A DNA stretch of 64,000 nucleotides from Pseudomonadota bacterium (GCA_018818835.1 JAHIRD010000148.1:1-64000); one strand, 5' to 3'; counted from the first letter of the stretch, positions 24,652 through 35,182 are shown. The notes: generated from the sequence alone by a model not told the origin. Numbers and translations are program-made.

Positions 24652-25000
24652 AGTGAGTCCTTTTTAAATTTTAGTGTTTGATTTTATTAACTTTATATGC
24701 TGTTTTGCATAAATGCAAGTATATTAATTAGATCATAGATCTACTTTATGGATTAAAATTGACATACGTGCCTAATTTATATACATTTATAAATGACCAT
24801 CCGAATGCATTGGTTTATACATTCACCATGGCCCTATTCGGTGACATTCTCTTTCTGGGATACCGTCTGACTCTTCACCTTGCTTAGCTGTTACATCGTA
24901 TTTCCACCTATTTAGTCATGGTGTTGATCAAAGGATCAAAATCCGTTTCCTGCCCAAACAATACTCATTACGTTCATGCATATTCATTGCGGAGGCCTTC
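24652..25000. other. Divergent regulatory region, lipoprotein / chemoreceptor
   Basis: 349 AT-rich bases without a gene. A perfect palindrome TAGATC-ATA-GATCTA lies at 24729-24743. A possible plus-strand promoter, TTGACA (24759-24764) and TACATT (24782-24787) with 17-bp spacing, could serve the chemoreceptor, leaving a leader over 200 nt long. Confidence 0.4.
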
Positions 25001-27742
25001 ATGGGAAATATCAAATTGAGTACAAAACTCGTCCTTTTTTTTCTTTTGGTGGGTACGATTCCCTTTGCATCCATCGGGATTACATCCCTTGTAAAGTCGA
25101 ACAATGCCCTTTTTCAGCTTGCGTTCAACCAGATTCATGCCCTGCGTGACGTAAAAAAAAAACAGATAGAGGGATTTTTTGCCCAACGGCAGGGTGATCT
25201 GGATATGCTTGCCGAAACCGTGGGGGCGCTGAGACGCGAAGCATTTAATAAATTGTTGGCGGTCCAGCAAATCAAGAAAAATCAGATTGAAAAATATTTC
25301 AAGGAACGCATGAATGAAGTGAATGTTTTGTCGGGTAACAATGACCTCATTTCATCATTTTGGGCGTTTCAATATGGATTTAAAAATGACGGCAACAAGA
25401 CAGGGGGTGCGAACTGGACTGAAACCGAAGCCTTATATTCCGAATTGCTTAATAAATATAAAATGGAATACGGTTATGAGGATTTGTATTTGATTCATAC
25501 AGATGGGAATGTTTTGTATTCGGTGGGGAAAAAATCTGATCTGGGCCAGGATCTTGTCCATGGCGCCCTGAAAGACAGCCCCCTTGGAAAATGTTTTGCA
25601 AAGGCCCTGGCCAAGATCAGCCTTCAGGATTTTGAACCCTATTCGCCGGCACAGAATGCACCCTGTGCTTTTGTGGGAGCACCGGTCAAACAAGACGATC
25701 AAACCATTGGTGTTATTGTCCTTCAGTTACCCCGTGATGATATTAACGGCATTATGCAGGAACGGAAAGGTATGGGAAAAAGCGGTGAGGTTTACCTTGT
25801 GGGAAGCGATAAACTCATGCGTTCCGATTCATATCGCGATCCTGAAAATCATTCAGTGCTGTCATCATTTTCTAATCCGGATAAAGGCAGAGTGGATACC
25901 CAGGCCAGTCAAAATGCCCTTGATGGAAAAACAGGCCATGATGTCTTATTGGACTATAATGGTAATTCAGTCCTTTCATTTTATTCTCCGTTGACGGTGG
26001 ATGGAATAAGCTGGGCTGTTATCGGTGAAATTGACGTGACTGAAGCCTTTTGCCCGGTTGATGATGATGGTATCGAGTATTACGCCAAATACACTGTTGC
26101 AAACGGATACGATGATCTTTATCTCATGAATCCGGATGGCTATGTTTTTTATTCGGTTAAAAAGGGAGCTGAATATCAGTCCAACATGATCAATGGCCCT
26201 TATTCTTCCACTAATCTGGGTCAGCTTGTCCAGAAGGTTATAGGGACAAAACACTATGGAATAGCTGATGTTGCGACCTATACTCCGAGTGACAATGAAC
26301 CCTGTGCGTTTATTGCCCAACCCTTGATTGACAAAGCCAATAACGATTTGGAACTTGTCATCGCCCTCAAACTTTCTTTGGAATCCATCAATGGCATCAT
26401 GCAACAGCGAGAGGGCATGGGAAAGACTGGCGAAACTTATCTTGTGGGCAGCGATAAGCTGATGCGTTCGGATTCCTTTGTTGATCCGACACACCATTCG
26501 GTCAAAAACTCCTTTGCAGATCCCTCCACGGGGAGTGTCGATACGGATGCTGTCCGGGAGGCTCTTTCAGGCTTATCCGGCCTCAAAATTATCACGGACT
26601 ACAATGGCAATTCAGTTTTGTCTGCTTATGCACCGATTAAAATCGGCGAAACCATCTGGGCGATGATCGCTGAAATCGATGAATCCGAAGCATTCGCATC
26701 AGTCATCGCACTCAAATGGATCATGGGGATTATTTCGGTTGTCTTTATTCTTGCCATCATCGGGATTGCGATTCTGATCAGCCGATCCATTACCAGGCCC
26801 ATCAACCGGGTTGTTGAAGGTTTGAACGACGGTGCAGGCCAGGTGACTTCGGCGTCGGGTCAGGTTGCTTCCGCCAGTCAGGGGCTTGCCGACGGCGCAT
26901 CAGAACAGGCCGCCTCCATTGAGGAGACGTCCTCATCCCTTGAAGAGATGTCTTCCATGACCAAGCAGAATTCTGAGAATGCAGACCTGGCCGACAATCT
27001 TATGAAAGAGGCCAATCAGGTTGTTATGAAAGCCAATGAGTCCATGGATGAACTTACTCTTTCCATGGGTGAGATTAGAAAAGCAAGTGAAGAAACATCA
27101 ATCATTATAAGGACCATTGACGAGATTGCATTCCAGACCAATCTGCTGGCACTGAATGCTGCTGTGGAGGCGGCACGGGCAGGGCAGGCCGGGGCAGGAT
27201 TTTCCGTTGTTGCTGATGAGGTCAGAAATCTTGCCATTCGGGCTGCCGCCGCTGCCAAAAATACATCCCAACTGATTGAGGAAACTGTCAAAAGGATAAA
27301 TAACGGCTCTAAGGTGGTGGATGAGACAAATACGGCACTTAACAAGGTTGCTGAAAGTTCAAAAAAGGTCGGCGAGCTCGTGACTGAAATATCTGCTGCA
27401 TCAAAAGAACAGGCTGAAGGCATTGAGCAGATCAACAAAGCGGTTGTGGAAATGGACAAAGTTGTTCAGCAGAACGCTGCCAATGCAGAAGAGACAGCCT
27501 CTGCATCCGAAGAGATGAGTGGCCAGGCCAATCAAATGATGTATTATGTACAGGATTTGGTCCAAATCATCGGAGGGGTAGCCCAAGACACGACGAAACA
27601 GGGTCTCTATCATCAAGCTGGAAGCAAGAAAGATCTCTCATATATGAATAAAGAGTCGAAAATCAAACCTATTTCAGTTCAAACCAAAAAAAGATCATCA
27701 GGTGACCAGGATATTGACCTTGATGATTTCAGAGATTTTTAA
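25001..27742 (+). CDS. Methyl-accepting chemotaxis protein with duplicated sensor domain
   Basis: 913 residues; GGAGG precedes the ATG. TM1 (about 9-31) is followed by a large periplasmic part to about residue 568, TM2 (about 569-594), HAMP, and a cytoplasmic signalling hairpin with the conserved tip [21 protein letters not shown]. The periplasmic part contains two homologous Cache-like modules about 213 residues apart: [17 protein letters not shown] near 157 and [17 protein letters not shown] near 370, each followed by [26 protein letters not shown] and [10 protein letters not shown]-type segments. The duplication is recent enough that these 20-residue blocks are nearly identical. It should bind a small ligand and control CheA; no che genes are in the window. 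There is no C-terminal CheR-tethering pentapeptide. Confidence 0.9.
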   Translation: MGNIKLSTKLVLFFLLVGTIPFASIGITSLVKSNNALFQLAFNQIHALRDVKKKQIEGFFAQRQGDLDMLAETVGALRREAFNKLLAVQQIKKNQIEKYFKERMNEVNVLSGNNDLISSFWAFQYGFKNDGNKTGGANWTETEALYSELLNKYKMEYGYEDLYLIHTDGNVLYSVGKKSDLGQDLVHGALKDSPLGKCFAKALAKISLQDFEPYSPAQNAPCAFVGAPVKQDDQTIGVIVLQLPRDDINGIMQERKGMGKSGEVYLVGSDKLMRSDSYRDPENHSVLSSFSNPDKGRVDTQASQNALDGKTGHDVLLDYNGNSVLSFYSPLTVDGISWAVIGEIDVTEAFCPVDDDGIEYYAKYTVANGYDDLYLMNPDGYVFYSVKKGAEYQSNMINGPYSSTNLGQLVQKVIGTKHYGIADVATYTPSDNEPCAFIAQPLIDKANNDLELVIALKLSLESINGIMQQREGMGKTGETYLVGSDKLMRSDSFVDPTHHSVKNSFADPSTGSVDTDAVREALSGLSGLKIITDYNGNSVLSAYAPIKIGETIWAMIAEIDESEAFASVIALKWIMGIISVVFILAIIGIAILISRSITRPINRVVEGLNDGAGQVTSASGQVASASQGLADGASEQAASIEETSSSLEEMSSMTKQNSENADLADNLMKEANQVVMKANESMDELTLSMGEIRKASEETSIIIRTIDEIAFQTNLLALNAAVEAARAGQAGAGFSVVADEVRNLAIRAAAAAKNTSQLIEETVKRINNGSKVVDETNTALNKVAESSKKVGELVTEISAASKEQAEGIEQINKAVVEMDKVVQQNAANAEETASASEEMSGQANQMMYYVQDLVQIIGGVAQDTTKQGLYHQAGSKKDLSYMNKESKIKPISVQTKKRSSGDQDIDLDDFRDF

Positions 27743-27829
27743 TAATGTAGACAAATAATTTTTTGGTGGAGACTTCCATGGATCACACACATAATCGGAT
27801 TTGCCCAGTAGAAAGGTCAGGCATGCTGG

Positions 27830-28484
27830 ATGGGAAGCTTCGTAATTGGCTTCAGAATCCTTTCAATTTTTGGTTCTGTCCTGACCGTCCTTGTGACCCT
27901 TTGTCATATCTATGTTTTTCTAAGGCTGGATTCACTGATTTTGCCACGTCATGAGGAGGCTTTCAGCGCCTCTGGGCGTGTGGGCTGTACGTGGGAACCA
28001 TGATGCCCTGCGTCCTCATCGGATTGATATCACAGGAGAAATCCTCAAAGGCGCGGGAATCATATTGCTTGCAAACACATCGGTTACCCTTGGAGATCAT
28101 CTTGTTCTTGCAGGGATTGACGATCTGACATCCTCCCGTCGGCGTCCAGGACAAGGCCAGGCCAATCTTGACAAAGCGCTGAGCCACCGTCCCCCAGGCT
28201 CTACCATCCTGCTTTCCCATACCCCCTTACTGATTGAAAGAGCTGCATCTGAAAACGTTGATCTGATGATTTCCGGACACACCCACAACGGTCAGATCTG
28301 GCCCTTTACCTACCTGGTCCGCATGCGCTACCCCTATATCAGCGGCATTTATCATATTGATTCCATGACCCTTTTGGTGACAAGGGGCACAGGCACCTGG
28401 GGACCCCGCATGCGTCTCTGGCCCCCCGGCGAAATTACCCTGATCACACTCCGAAGTCCTTTGCCTATCCAAAATAACACATAG
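27830..28484 (+). pseudogene. Membrane metallophosphoesterase gene with internal deletion and frameshift
   Basis: Two parts of one gene lie in different frames. From ATG 27830 a 57-codon frame gives a TM helix typical of the YaeI-like phosphoesterase N-terminus (ILSIFGSVLTVLVTLCHIY, then LILPRH) and runs to a stop at 28001-28003. From about 27951 the next frame encodes the C-terminal catalytic half: LGVWAVRGNHD (GNHD metal motif), LLSHTP, ISGHTHNGQIWPF (GHTH motif). The middle, including the first metal motif (DxH) and the GDxxD block, is gone. The junction lies near 27945. A 177-residue product from ATG 27951 could still be made but would lack half the metal site. Confidence 0.72.
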
Positions 28485-28509
28485 GTCCCATAAGTCTCAT
28501 AAGTCCCAT
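28483..28509 (+). repeat. Three tandem 9-bp units
   Basis: AGGTCCCAT, AAGTCTCAT and AAGTCCCAT lie head to tail, overlapping the stop codon of the phosphoesterase remnant. A short degenerate tandem repeat of unknown meaning. Confidence 0.5.
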
Positions 28510-28664
28510 TGAATAATTTCCCAAACCACATTTTTTATATTTGTATAAAAAATCAGGGTCTTTACCCATGAAAGCTCTTGACGCATACCATGCATCTGAT
28601 ACCATCCCTGTTATTCTGATGTTTTTTACTACTATTATTTATTGGTGTCAGGTTAAACGAAACA

Positions 28665-29903
28665 ATGGCATGGATGCCCCCCTATCCGGAAAATAAAATA
28701 ACCCTGTTTCAGCGCCTTGTTCTGGTTGTAGGCTTTTTGGGCATGGTGTTGAGTCTTTCTTTTGTGTATACACGGCTCAGGTTTTTCTATGGGGTTGATT
28801 ACCACATGTTTTATACTTGGCAGGCTGCATTTCTGAAAACAGGAATTTTCTTTCCCAAAGATACAGTGTTTTATAATTTTCCTCTGACGGTGGTTGCCTT
28901 TGGCCCTTATGGGTTTTTACCGATGAATCTGGCTGTGGCCCTGAAATGTATCCAGACCTTGGCCCTGGGTGCTTTTTCCCTGTTTCTTGTGGAAAAGATA
29001 AGGCCCGGCCTGATGAAAAACAACGGCATGGCCCGGTTTGTGGTTTATCTGATCAGCGTGACCTTTGTGATGACCCAGTTGTTCTATTTGAATATTTATG
29101 TGGAAGTGGTTTTTTGCCTCTTGCTGAGTCAGTACTTTCTTGGGCGGGAAAAGCTGTGGCTTGCCGCCTTTTTTGTCAGCCTTGCCCTGATCTTCAAAGT
29201 ATTTCTTTTGCCCCTGATACTGGCGCCCCTGATTACCAGGAAATATGGATTTTTTTGGCGCATTGTGACCTGCCTGGTGCTTTTGTGTCTTTTATCCCTC
29301 ATGATCTTTGGGTGGCACACCCATGTGGATATGGTCCGGGCCATGTCCGAAACTTATTCAAAAATGCGCGTCCATGGCATTGGATACCCGGTGGTGTCTG
29401 ACGGATTTGCCGGTTGGCAGGATTTTTTCAACAAACTGGTGAAGGTGGGTCTGATCAGGCAGACCATGGTGCTCCCTTTGACCGTGACCTCCGGGATGCT
29501 TTATGTCTGCCTGACCGTGTATGTGTTATTTCGAATGGTTTTCTTATCCCAAAGCCGGTTGAATAATCCGGATTTTTATGCCAATGTTTTTGCAAGTCTT
29601 GTGATCCTGGCCTTGGGATTTAATTTTCGGTTTGATCACGGGGTGCTTTTTCTGACGGCAGTGGGATTGTTTTCCTCCTTTGATCGTGGTGAACAAGGGC
29701 GGCTGACACTGGTTCTGTTTTTACTGACATTGTCCGGTCTCCTTGTGGATAAGATACTTTCGGGGTTAGGATTTCAGGGTATCTCCGGTGTTGTTTCATC
29801 GGTTTTTTGCATCATATCGTTTCAGTTTATAGGAATCAACGGACTGGTGTTTCTGGTGGTGTCCTACTGGTCACGCCAGGAGAGGATACCGAATCAATCA
29901 TGA
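28665..29903 (+). CDS. GT87-like polytopic glycosyltransferase (DUF2029-type)
   Basis: 412 residues with about ten hydrophobic helices. An acidic/aromatic first loop (FFYGVDYHMFYTWQAAFL, with the Asp typical of GT-C enzymes) is followed by FFPKDTVFYNFPLTVVAFGPYGFLP; this resembles the GT87/mannosyltransferase group, which uses polyprenyl-phosphate sugars at the outer face of the membrane. It is first in a tightly packed operon; its stop overlaps the next start (ATGA at 29900-29903). The start at 28665 lacks a strong ribosome site, and an ATG nine bases later is possible. Sugar and acceptor are unknown. Confidence 0.68.
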   Translation: MAWMPPYPENKITLFQRLVLVVGFLGMVLSLSFVYTRLRFFYGVDYHMFYTWQAAFLKTGIFFPKDTVFYNFPLTVVAFGPYGFLPMNLAVALKCIQTLALGAFSLFLVEKIRPGLMKNNGMARFVVYLISVTFVMTQLFYLNIYVEVVFCLLLSQYFLGREKLWLAAFFVSLALIFKVFLLPLILAPLITRKYGFFWRIVTCLVLLCLLSLMIFGWHTHVDMVRAMSETYSKMRVHGIGYPVVSDGFAGWQDFFNKLVKVGLIRQTMVLPLTVTSGMLYVCLTVYVLFRMVFLSQSRLNNPDFYANVFASLVILALGFNFRFDHGVLFLTAVGLFSSFDRGEQGRLTLVLFLLTLSGLLVDKILSGLGFQGISGVVSSVFCIISFQFIGINGLVFLVVSYWSRQERIPNQS

Positions 29904-31390
29904 CAACGAATATGGTGGGGCTCATCGCGGCAGCAGGGCAGGGGTGCCGTCTTTATCCGGAATCGAAACAACGGTCCAAGGTTCTTCTGACCGTGGATGG
30001 ACAATCTCTGATTTCCCGGACCGTAGCCATGATGAAAGACCAGCTGAACATCTCAAAGATTTTTATTGTCGTCAGCAAAAACCGTAAGGCTGTGGAACAG
30101 GAACTGGGAGACACTCGATCATCCGGGCTTTACGTTCATTACATTGATAATCATGAACCTGAAAAAGGACTGGCCCAGGGTATTCTCCTTGCCGAGCCCC
30201 TGATTGATGGGCCCTTTTGTCTGATGCTCAGTGACGAGCTGTATGAGGGTTCAGACCATTTCCGGCTGCCGGATATGTTTGATCAGGCGTTTTCTGCAAT
30301 CTGCTGTGTTAAAAATGGGTCAAGTCCCCGGGAGATCCGCAAGAATTATATGGTCGAAATCACAGATCATAAAATCACCCGCCTTACGGAAAAACCCAAA
30401 TTAGTGATCCAGGATCACATGGGCTGCGGCACCTTTGTGTTTACCCCGGATATTTTTGAAGCCATCCGACTGGTTTCTCCCTCGGTCCACAGCGGGAAAA
30501 AAGAGTTGATCGATGCCGTGGATCTTCTGATTCGAACCGGTAAAACCGTTCTGCCCTTTTATACGGGCGGGGATTATGTCAATGTGAACACCGCCGATGA
30601 TCTAAACCACGCCAATTACATTGTCCGGGGCAAACGCTTTGATCAAAAGACGATCAGTCTTGTGATTCCTGCCTGGAACGAAGAGGATTCCATCGGCCAT
30701 GTGATTGATGATTTCAAAGGCAAGGTGGCTGAAATCATCGTGGCAGATAATCTGTCCACAGACAGAACCCCGGACATTGCAAAACAAAAGGGCGCCCGGG
30801 TGTATTCACGCCGCCTGAGGGGCTACGGCCATGCCATCCGGTACGGTTTGTCCAAAGCCACGGGAGATATTCTGGTGGTGACCGAGGCAGACGGGTCCTT
30901 TGCGGCCCGTGATCTGGGAAAGCTTCTGGAATACCTCAAGGATGCGGACATGGTCATCGGCACACGCACCACCAAGCAGATGATCGAGCAGGGAGCCAAT
31001 ATGAACCTGTTTTTACGTTTCGGCAACGCAGCCGTGGCCAAAATCATCGAAATGATGTGGTGGAGTCGCCATGAACCCCGACTCACCGATGTGGGATGTA
31101 CCTACCGGGCCATCTGGAAGGATGCTTACGATCGGATCAAAGACGATCTCAATGCCGATGGTCCTGCCTTTTCGCCGGAAATGATCATCGAGCCCATTCG
31201 CCATTTTCTGAGAATCATCGAGATCCCTGTGTCGTACCACGGACGCATCGGCGGAGAATCCAAACATTCCCGGACCTTCATACATATTCTCAGAACAGGT
31301 TTTTCCATGCTTTTTCTGATATGTCGAAAGAGACTCACGTATTTTTTCATAGACGACCTTCCGGCTTGGCTGAAAAACAGGAGATCATAG
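29900..31390 (+). CDS. Sugar nucleotidyltransferase - GT2 (DPM1-like) fusion
   Basis: 496 residues from the ATG at 29900. Residues 1-245 are a nucleotidyltransferase of the GlmU/RfbA type: GLIAAAGQGCRLYPESKQRSKVLL has the GxGxR..P...K signature, SDELYEGSD the metal Asp, and GCGTFVFTPDIFEAI and GGDYVNVNTADDL close the domain. Residues about 255-496 are a GT-A glycosyltransferase family 2 domain like dolichyl-phosphate mannose synthase: SLVIPAWNEEDSIG, IIVADNLSTDRTPDIA, GYGHAIRYGLSKATGDILVVTEADGS (metal DxD as EAD), and a C-terminal basic/hydrophobic end. The fusion could make an NDP-sugar and transfer it to polyprenyl phosphate, the donor type that GT-C enzymes on both sides need. Translationally coupled to the GT87-like gene. 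Confidence 0.82.
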   Translation: MTTNMVGLIAAAGQGCRLYPESKQRSKVLLTVDGQSLISRTVAMMKDQLNISKIFIVVSKNRKAVEQELGDTRSSGLYVHYIDNHEPEKGLAQGILLAEPLIDGPFCLMLSDELYEGSDHFRLPDMFDQAFSAICCVKNGSSPREIRKNYMVEITDHKITRLTEKPKLVIQDHMGCGTFVFTPDIFEAIRLVSPSVHSGKKELIDAVDLLIRTGKTVLPFYTGGDYVNVNTADDLNHANYIVRGKRFDQKTISLVIPAWNEEDSIGHVIDDFKGKVAEIIVADNLSTDRTPDIAKQKGARVYSRRLRGYGHAIRYGLSKATGDILVVTEADGSFAARDLGKLLEYLKDADMVIGTRTTKQMIEQGANMNLFLRFGNAAVAKIIEMMWWSRHEPRLTDVGCTYRAIWKDAYDRIKDDLNADGPAFSPEMIIEPIRHFLRIIEIPVSYHGRIGGESKHSRTFIHILRTGFSMLFLICRKRLTYFFIDDLPAWLKNRRS

Positions 31391-31393
31391 ACG

Positions 31394-33277
31394 GTGAAAG
31401 GACGGATCGGAGCATGGATGACGAACCGGGAAATCCTGGCCAAAGGGGCCGGAGTTTTTCTGATTCTCTGTGTGACGGCCCTGGTGTATCACGGAGTTTA
31501 CACCAGTGATTTCATCAGTATGGATGATCCGGTTTACGTGACGGATAATCCTTTTGTCAGTCACGGTCTGAGCATGGATGGGATCCGCTGGGCATTTGAT
31601 TTCGGCCATGAATCCGGGCCTTACTGGATGCCTGTAACCATGCTGTCCCATATGATTGACTGCGATTTTTTCGGCCTTGATCCGGCCAAGCACCATCTTC
31701 ACAACCTGATCTGGCATCTGGTCAACAGCCTTTTTGTCTTCGTGTTTTTTTTCAAGGTCAGCAAGGACTATGGAAAAAGTCTGATGATCATGGCTCTTTT
31801 TGCACTTCACCCTTTGAATGTTGAATCTGTGGCCTGGGTCACCAGCCGGAAAAACGTACTGTCCACGTTTTTCTGGTTGAGTACCATGCTCGTCTATGTT
31901 CGGTACCAGGAAAAAAAAGGATTGTGGGCCTACCTTCTTGTGTTTCTCTGTTTTGTTCTGGGCCTCATGTCCAAGGCCTCGGTGATCACCTTGATTTTTT
32001 CGTTGCTGCTCCTTGATATCTGGCCCTTTTATCGATTCATATTGTTTTTGGATCATGGGAAACCGCGTCTCCATGTCAAAACCCTGAAAAATGTGACGCC
32101 TTTGCTTGAAAAAGTGCCTTTCCTGGTGTTCACTGGTCTGATTTTGTATATCAATTTTTCCAAAGCCTCCTTTGTATCCGAGGCCACTCCCATGGATGCG
32201 GTTCCCATGCTCCTTCGACTGTCGAACGCCCTGACCGCCTATGGAGTCTATGTGATCCAGGTGTTTTTCCCACTTGGCTTGTCTGTGCATTATCCCTATC
32301 CATCGTTTATTCCCTGGTGGAAAACCATGGCAGCCTTGGTCTTTGTTCTGGGGGTGAGTGTGTATGTTATTTACACATTTAAAAAAAAGCCCTGGTTGTT
32401 TGTGGGCTGGTTCTGGTTTGTGGGAAATCTGGTGATGGTGTCAGGTCTGATCCAGGGCGGTCTGTGGCCTGCCCATGCGGATCGGTTTATGTATGTGGCA
32501 TCAATCGGATTGTTCCTTATGATCTGTTGGGACATTCCACCTCGGGTCAGACCAAAACCAAAGATCGTGGCCGCTGTGATGATCTGCATGATTCTGGCCG
32601 GTCTGACCTGGGTTCAGGTGGGGTATTGGAAAAACGGCATTTGTCTTTACCGACACGCCCTTGAGGTCAATGATAATGACCGGGCGTCCCTGGTGAATCT
32701 GGCCTTTGCCCAGGACAAAGCAGGGCTGGTCGATGAGGCCATGGACAACTACACACGTATTCTTTCTCTTTATCCCCAGTATGCCGAGGCTCACAGTAAT
32801 CTTGGGGCCATCCTGGCGGGAAAGGGTAAAGACGGTGATGCCCTTGTTCATTTTGAACAGGCCATGGACCTGAAGCCGGAATTGGACGCAGCCTGGCTCA
32901 ATGCCGGGTTGATTTATGAAAAGACGCAAGAGACGGAAAAAGCCGTTATCTGCTTTGAGTTCCTGTTTGAGCGCCATTCAAACGACATGAAAATTTTAAC
33001 GGAGCTGACCCGGCTTCTGATCAATCTTGGGCGTCTGGACAAAGCAGCCACATTTTATGAACAGGCCCTTGACACCATGCCCCATGCAGCCGTGAGCCTG
33101 AACTACAATCTGGCCTGTGTTTACGCCATGAAAAACGATGTGAATAAATCCATGTATTACCTTGAAAAAGCCATGGATGGTGGATTCAGCCGATGGGATA
33201 TTCTCAATGAGGATGAGCAACTCGATACCCTTCGAAATAGCGATGAGTTTAAAGCTCTACTAAGAAAGAGGCCCTGA
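31394..33277 (+). CDS. TMTC-like membrane protein with C-terminal TPR repeats (first of two)
   Basis: 627 residues from a GTG start (AGGAG upstream, three bases after the previous stop). About ten TM helices occupy residues 1-420. The first loop has SDFISMDDPVYVTDNP, then SGPYWMPVTMLSHMIDCDFFGLDPAKHHLHNL and ALHPLNVESVAWVTSRKNVL, the pattern of TMTC/DUF1736 proteins (GT-C fold, Asp-Asp in loop 1). Residues about 425-620 form TPR units (AHSNLGAILAGKGKDGDALVHFEQAMDLKP and others), ending in a NYNLACVYA...LEKAMDGGF block shared with the next gene. Eukaryotic TMTCs O-mannosylate cadherins; a bacterial role in protein glycosylation is inference. The next gene is a tandem paralogue. Confidence 0.78.
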   Translation: MKGRIGAWMTNREILAKGAGVFLILCVTALVYHGVYTSDFISMDDPVYVTDNPFVSHGLSMDGIRWAFDFGHESGPYWMPVTMLSHMIDCDFFGLDPAKHHLHNLIWHLVNSLFVFVFFFKVSKDYGKSLMIMALFALHPLNVESVAWVTSRKNVLSTFFWLSTMLVYVRYQEKKGLWAYLLVFLCFVLGLMSKASVITLIFSLLLLDIWPFYRFILFLDHGKPRLHVKTLKNVTPLLEKVPFLVFTGLILYINFSKASFVSEATPMDAVPMLLRLSNALTAYGVYVIQVFFPLGLSVHYPYPSFIPWWKTMAALVFVLGVSVYVIYTFKKKPWLFVGWFWFVGNLVMVSGLIQGGLWPAHADRFMYVASIGLFLMICWDIPPRVRPKPKIVAAVMICMILAGLTWVQVGYWKNGICLYRHALEVNDNDRASLVNLAFAQDKAGLVDEAMDNYTRILSLYPQYAEAHSNLGAILAGKGKDGDALVHFEQAMDLKPELDAAWLNAGLIYEKTQETEKAVICFEFLFERHSNDMKILTELTRLLINLGRLDKAATFYEQALDTMPHAAVSLNYNLACVYAMKNDVNKSMYYLEKAMDGGFSRWDILNEDEQLDTLRNSDEFKALLRKRP

Positions 33278-33278
33278 C

Positions 33279-35177
33279 ATGGATTTTTTGAAAACCCGGC
33301 CCCTGATAACCCGGCATCTGGTAACGATGAAGAATCTTGCCCTGGGCCTGATTCTGGTTTGCCTGGTGTTTGCCCTGTATGGCCGGATGCTGTCTGCCTC
33401 CTTTATTAGCTTTGATGACGCGGTGTATGTGGTGGACAATCCTGTGATCAATCAGGGCTTCACCGTTAAAGGACTTTGGGCGATTCTTGATTTCAGGCAG
33501 AACAGCGGGCCGTACTGGCATCCTGTGACCAGCCTGTCCCATATGGCGGATTGCACTATTTTCGGCCTTAATCCCGGTCGGCATCACCTGGTCAATCTGT
33601 TGATCCATGGAGCCAATGGGGTGATTCTGTATCTTTTTTTGTTTCTGTTCACGGGAAAACGATGGAAAAGCGTTTGGGTTTCTGCAATGTTTGCCCTGCA
33701 CCCCCTGAATGTGGAAACCGTGGCCTGGATCAGCGAGAGGAAAAATCTGTTGGCCACCTTGTTTTTTCTGCTGGGCCTTTTTGCCTATGCCCGTTTCCTA
33801 AGGCGTCGAACATGCTGGAACTACAGTCTTCTGATTCTGGTCTTTCTGGCCGGGCTCATGTCCAAACCCACCATGATGACCTTTCCCTTTACCCTGTTTC
33901 TGATGCTGCTCTGGCCCATGGGCGGTTATGATTTTTCCGGGCAGTCCCTGGGTTTTTTCACGAAAAACCGGAACACTCTTTTGCCTATACTCGCTCTGAT
34001 TTCGGGTATGCTGATTCTGTTTTTCATGGTGGTGTATCTGGGTGGTGCGAACCGGAATGTGGCGCCGCTTTCATATATCCCTTTGGACCTCCGTCTTTCA
34101 AATATGCTGATTGCCGATCTGGTTTATCTTGTGAAACTTGTGGTTCCCGTCAATCTTTCGGTGTTTCATCCCTATCCCCAGGAGATCCCTCTGGGACATA
34201 CCCTGGGGGCACTGGCCGGTCTGGGGGGAGTCTCTATTCTTGCCCTTGTTTATGCCAGGAAACTCCCCTTTTTGTTTGTGGGCTGGTTCTGGTATGTGGG
34301 AAACCTGGTCACGGCATCCGGGTTGATGCAACAAGGTTATTTCCCGGCCTATGCGGATCGGTTTACCTATCTGCCCATGATCGGATTGTTCATGGCCTTG
34401 GCCTGGGGAATTCCTTGTCTGTTTGAAACACTCAAACTAAACCGGCTGCTCGCTCCCATTGCAGGGTCTCTGGTCCTGGTTGCCTTCTCAGGCCTGACAT
34501 TTGTCCAGACCTCGTACTGGAAAAATGCAATCACCCTGTTCAGCCATGCCGTTGCCGTGAACCCCAACGATGCATTGTCCATGACCAATCTGGCCCTGGC
34601 TTTTGGCGAAGCAGGACGCCTGGACGATGCCATGAATGCATCCTACCAGGCCCTGGCCCTGGAGCCCGACTACGCAGAAGCCCTGAATAATTTGGGCACG
34701 CTATACGCAAAAAAAGGTGACATAAAAAAAAGTCTGCAGTTTTTTAACCGGGCTTTGGTTGTATACCCTGATTTTAAACAAGCAAAAACCAACCGTGACA
34801 TGGGTTTAAAGCTTCTTGAATCCTATTCGGCCAGGGAAGTGGCATTGAGGGCGGCCCTTGAAGCAGATCCCGATTCCCTTGACCTGGCCTCAGACCTGGC
34901 CGGAGTTTTGACCCGGGAAAACAAATTTGGCGAGGCAGAATCGATCTATCGTGCTTTGCTTGAAAACCATCCCCAGGCCGGGGTGAGCATTACCTACAAT
35001 CTGGCATGCCTTCATGCACGTGTCGGAAATCACGACAAGGCATTGGAATGGCTTGAATCATCCTTGAAAAAAGGCTTCAGGGCTTGGGATCATCTGGATC
35101 AGGACGTGGATTTGAGCGAACTTCGAACCGGTGATGATTACAAAGCACTCGTTCGACGATTCAGGCCCGAGGAATGA
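33279..35177 (+). CDS. TMTC-like membrane protein with C-terminal TPR repeats (second)
   Basis: 632 residues; AGAGG precedes the ATG, one base after the stop of the first copy. Same plan: about ten TM helices with SASFISFDDAVYVVDNP, SGPYWHPVTSLSHMADC, ALHPLNVETVAWISERKNLLAT, GWFWYVGNLVTASGL and YADRFTYLPMIGLF, then TPR units (ALNNLGTLYAKKGDIKKSLQFFNRAL) and the shared C-terminal NLACLHA...LESSLKKGF...L block. The two proteins align over their whole length, so they arose by gene duplication and may act on different acceptors or as a heterodimer. The loop-1 Asp-Asp expected for catalysis is present in both. Confidence 0.78.
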   Translation: MDFLKTRPLITRHLVTMKNLALGLILVCLVFALYGRMLSASFISFDDAVYVVDNPVINQGFTVKGLWAILDFRQNSGPYWHPVTSLSHMADCTIFGLNPGRHHLVNLLIHGANGVILYLFLFLFTGKRWKSVWVSAMFALHPLNVETVAWISERKNLLATLFFLLGLFAYARFLRRRTCWNYSLLILVFLAGLMSKPTMMTFPFTLFLMLLWPMGGYDFSGQSLGFFTKNRNTLLPILALISGMLILFFMVVYLGGANRNVAPLSYIPLDLRLSNMLIADLVYLVKLVVPVNLSVFHPYPQEIPLGHTLGALAGLGGVSILALVYARKLPFLFVGWFWYVGNLVTASGLMQQGYFPAYADRFTYLPMIGLFMALAWGIPCLFETLKLNRLLAPIAGSLVLVAFSGLTFVQTSYWKNAITLFSHAVAVNPNDALSMTNLALAFGEAGRLDDAMNASYQALALEPDYAEALNNLGTLYAKKGDIKKSLQFFNRALVVYPDFKQAKTNRDMGLKLLESYSAREVALRAALEADPDSLDLASDLAGVLTRENKFGEAESIYRALLENHPQAGVSITYNLACLHARVGNHDKALEWLESSLKKGFRAWDHLDQDVDLSELRTGDDYKALVRRFRPEE

Positions 35178-35182
35178 TATCC

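Noticed and set aside
28483-28509. CRISPR-like repeat
   Set aside because: Units are only 9 bp, contiguous and without spacers; no cas genes are present in the window.
31385-32290. 301-codon open frame antisense to the first TMTC-like gene
   Set aside because: Low-complexity His/Gln/Lys-rich translation mirrors the TM codons of the sense strand; there is no ribosome site or domain.
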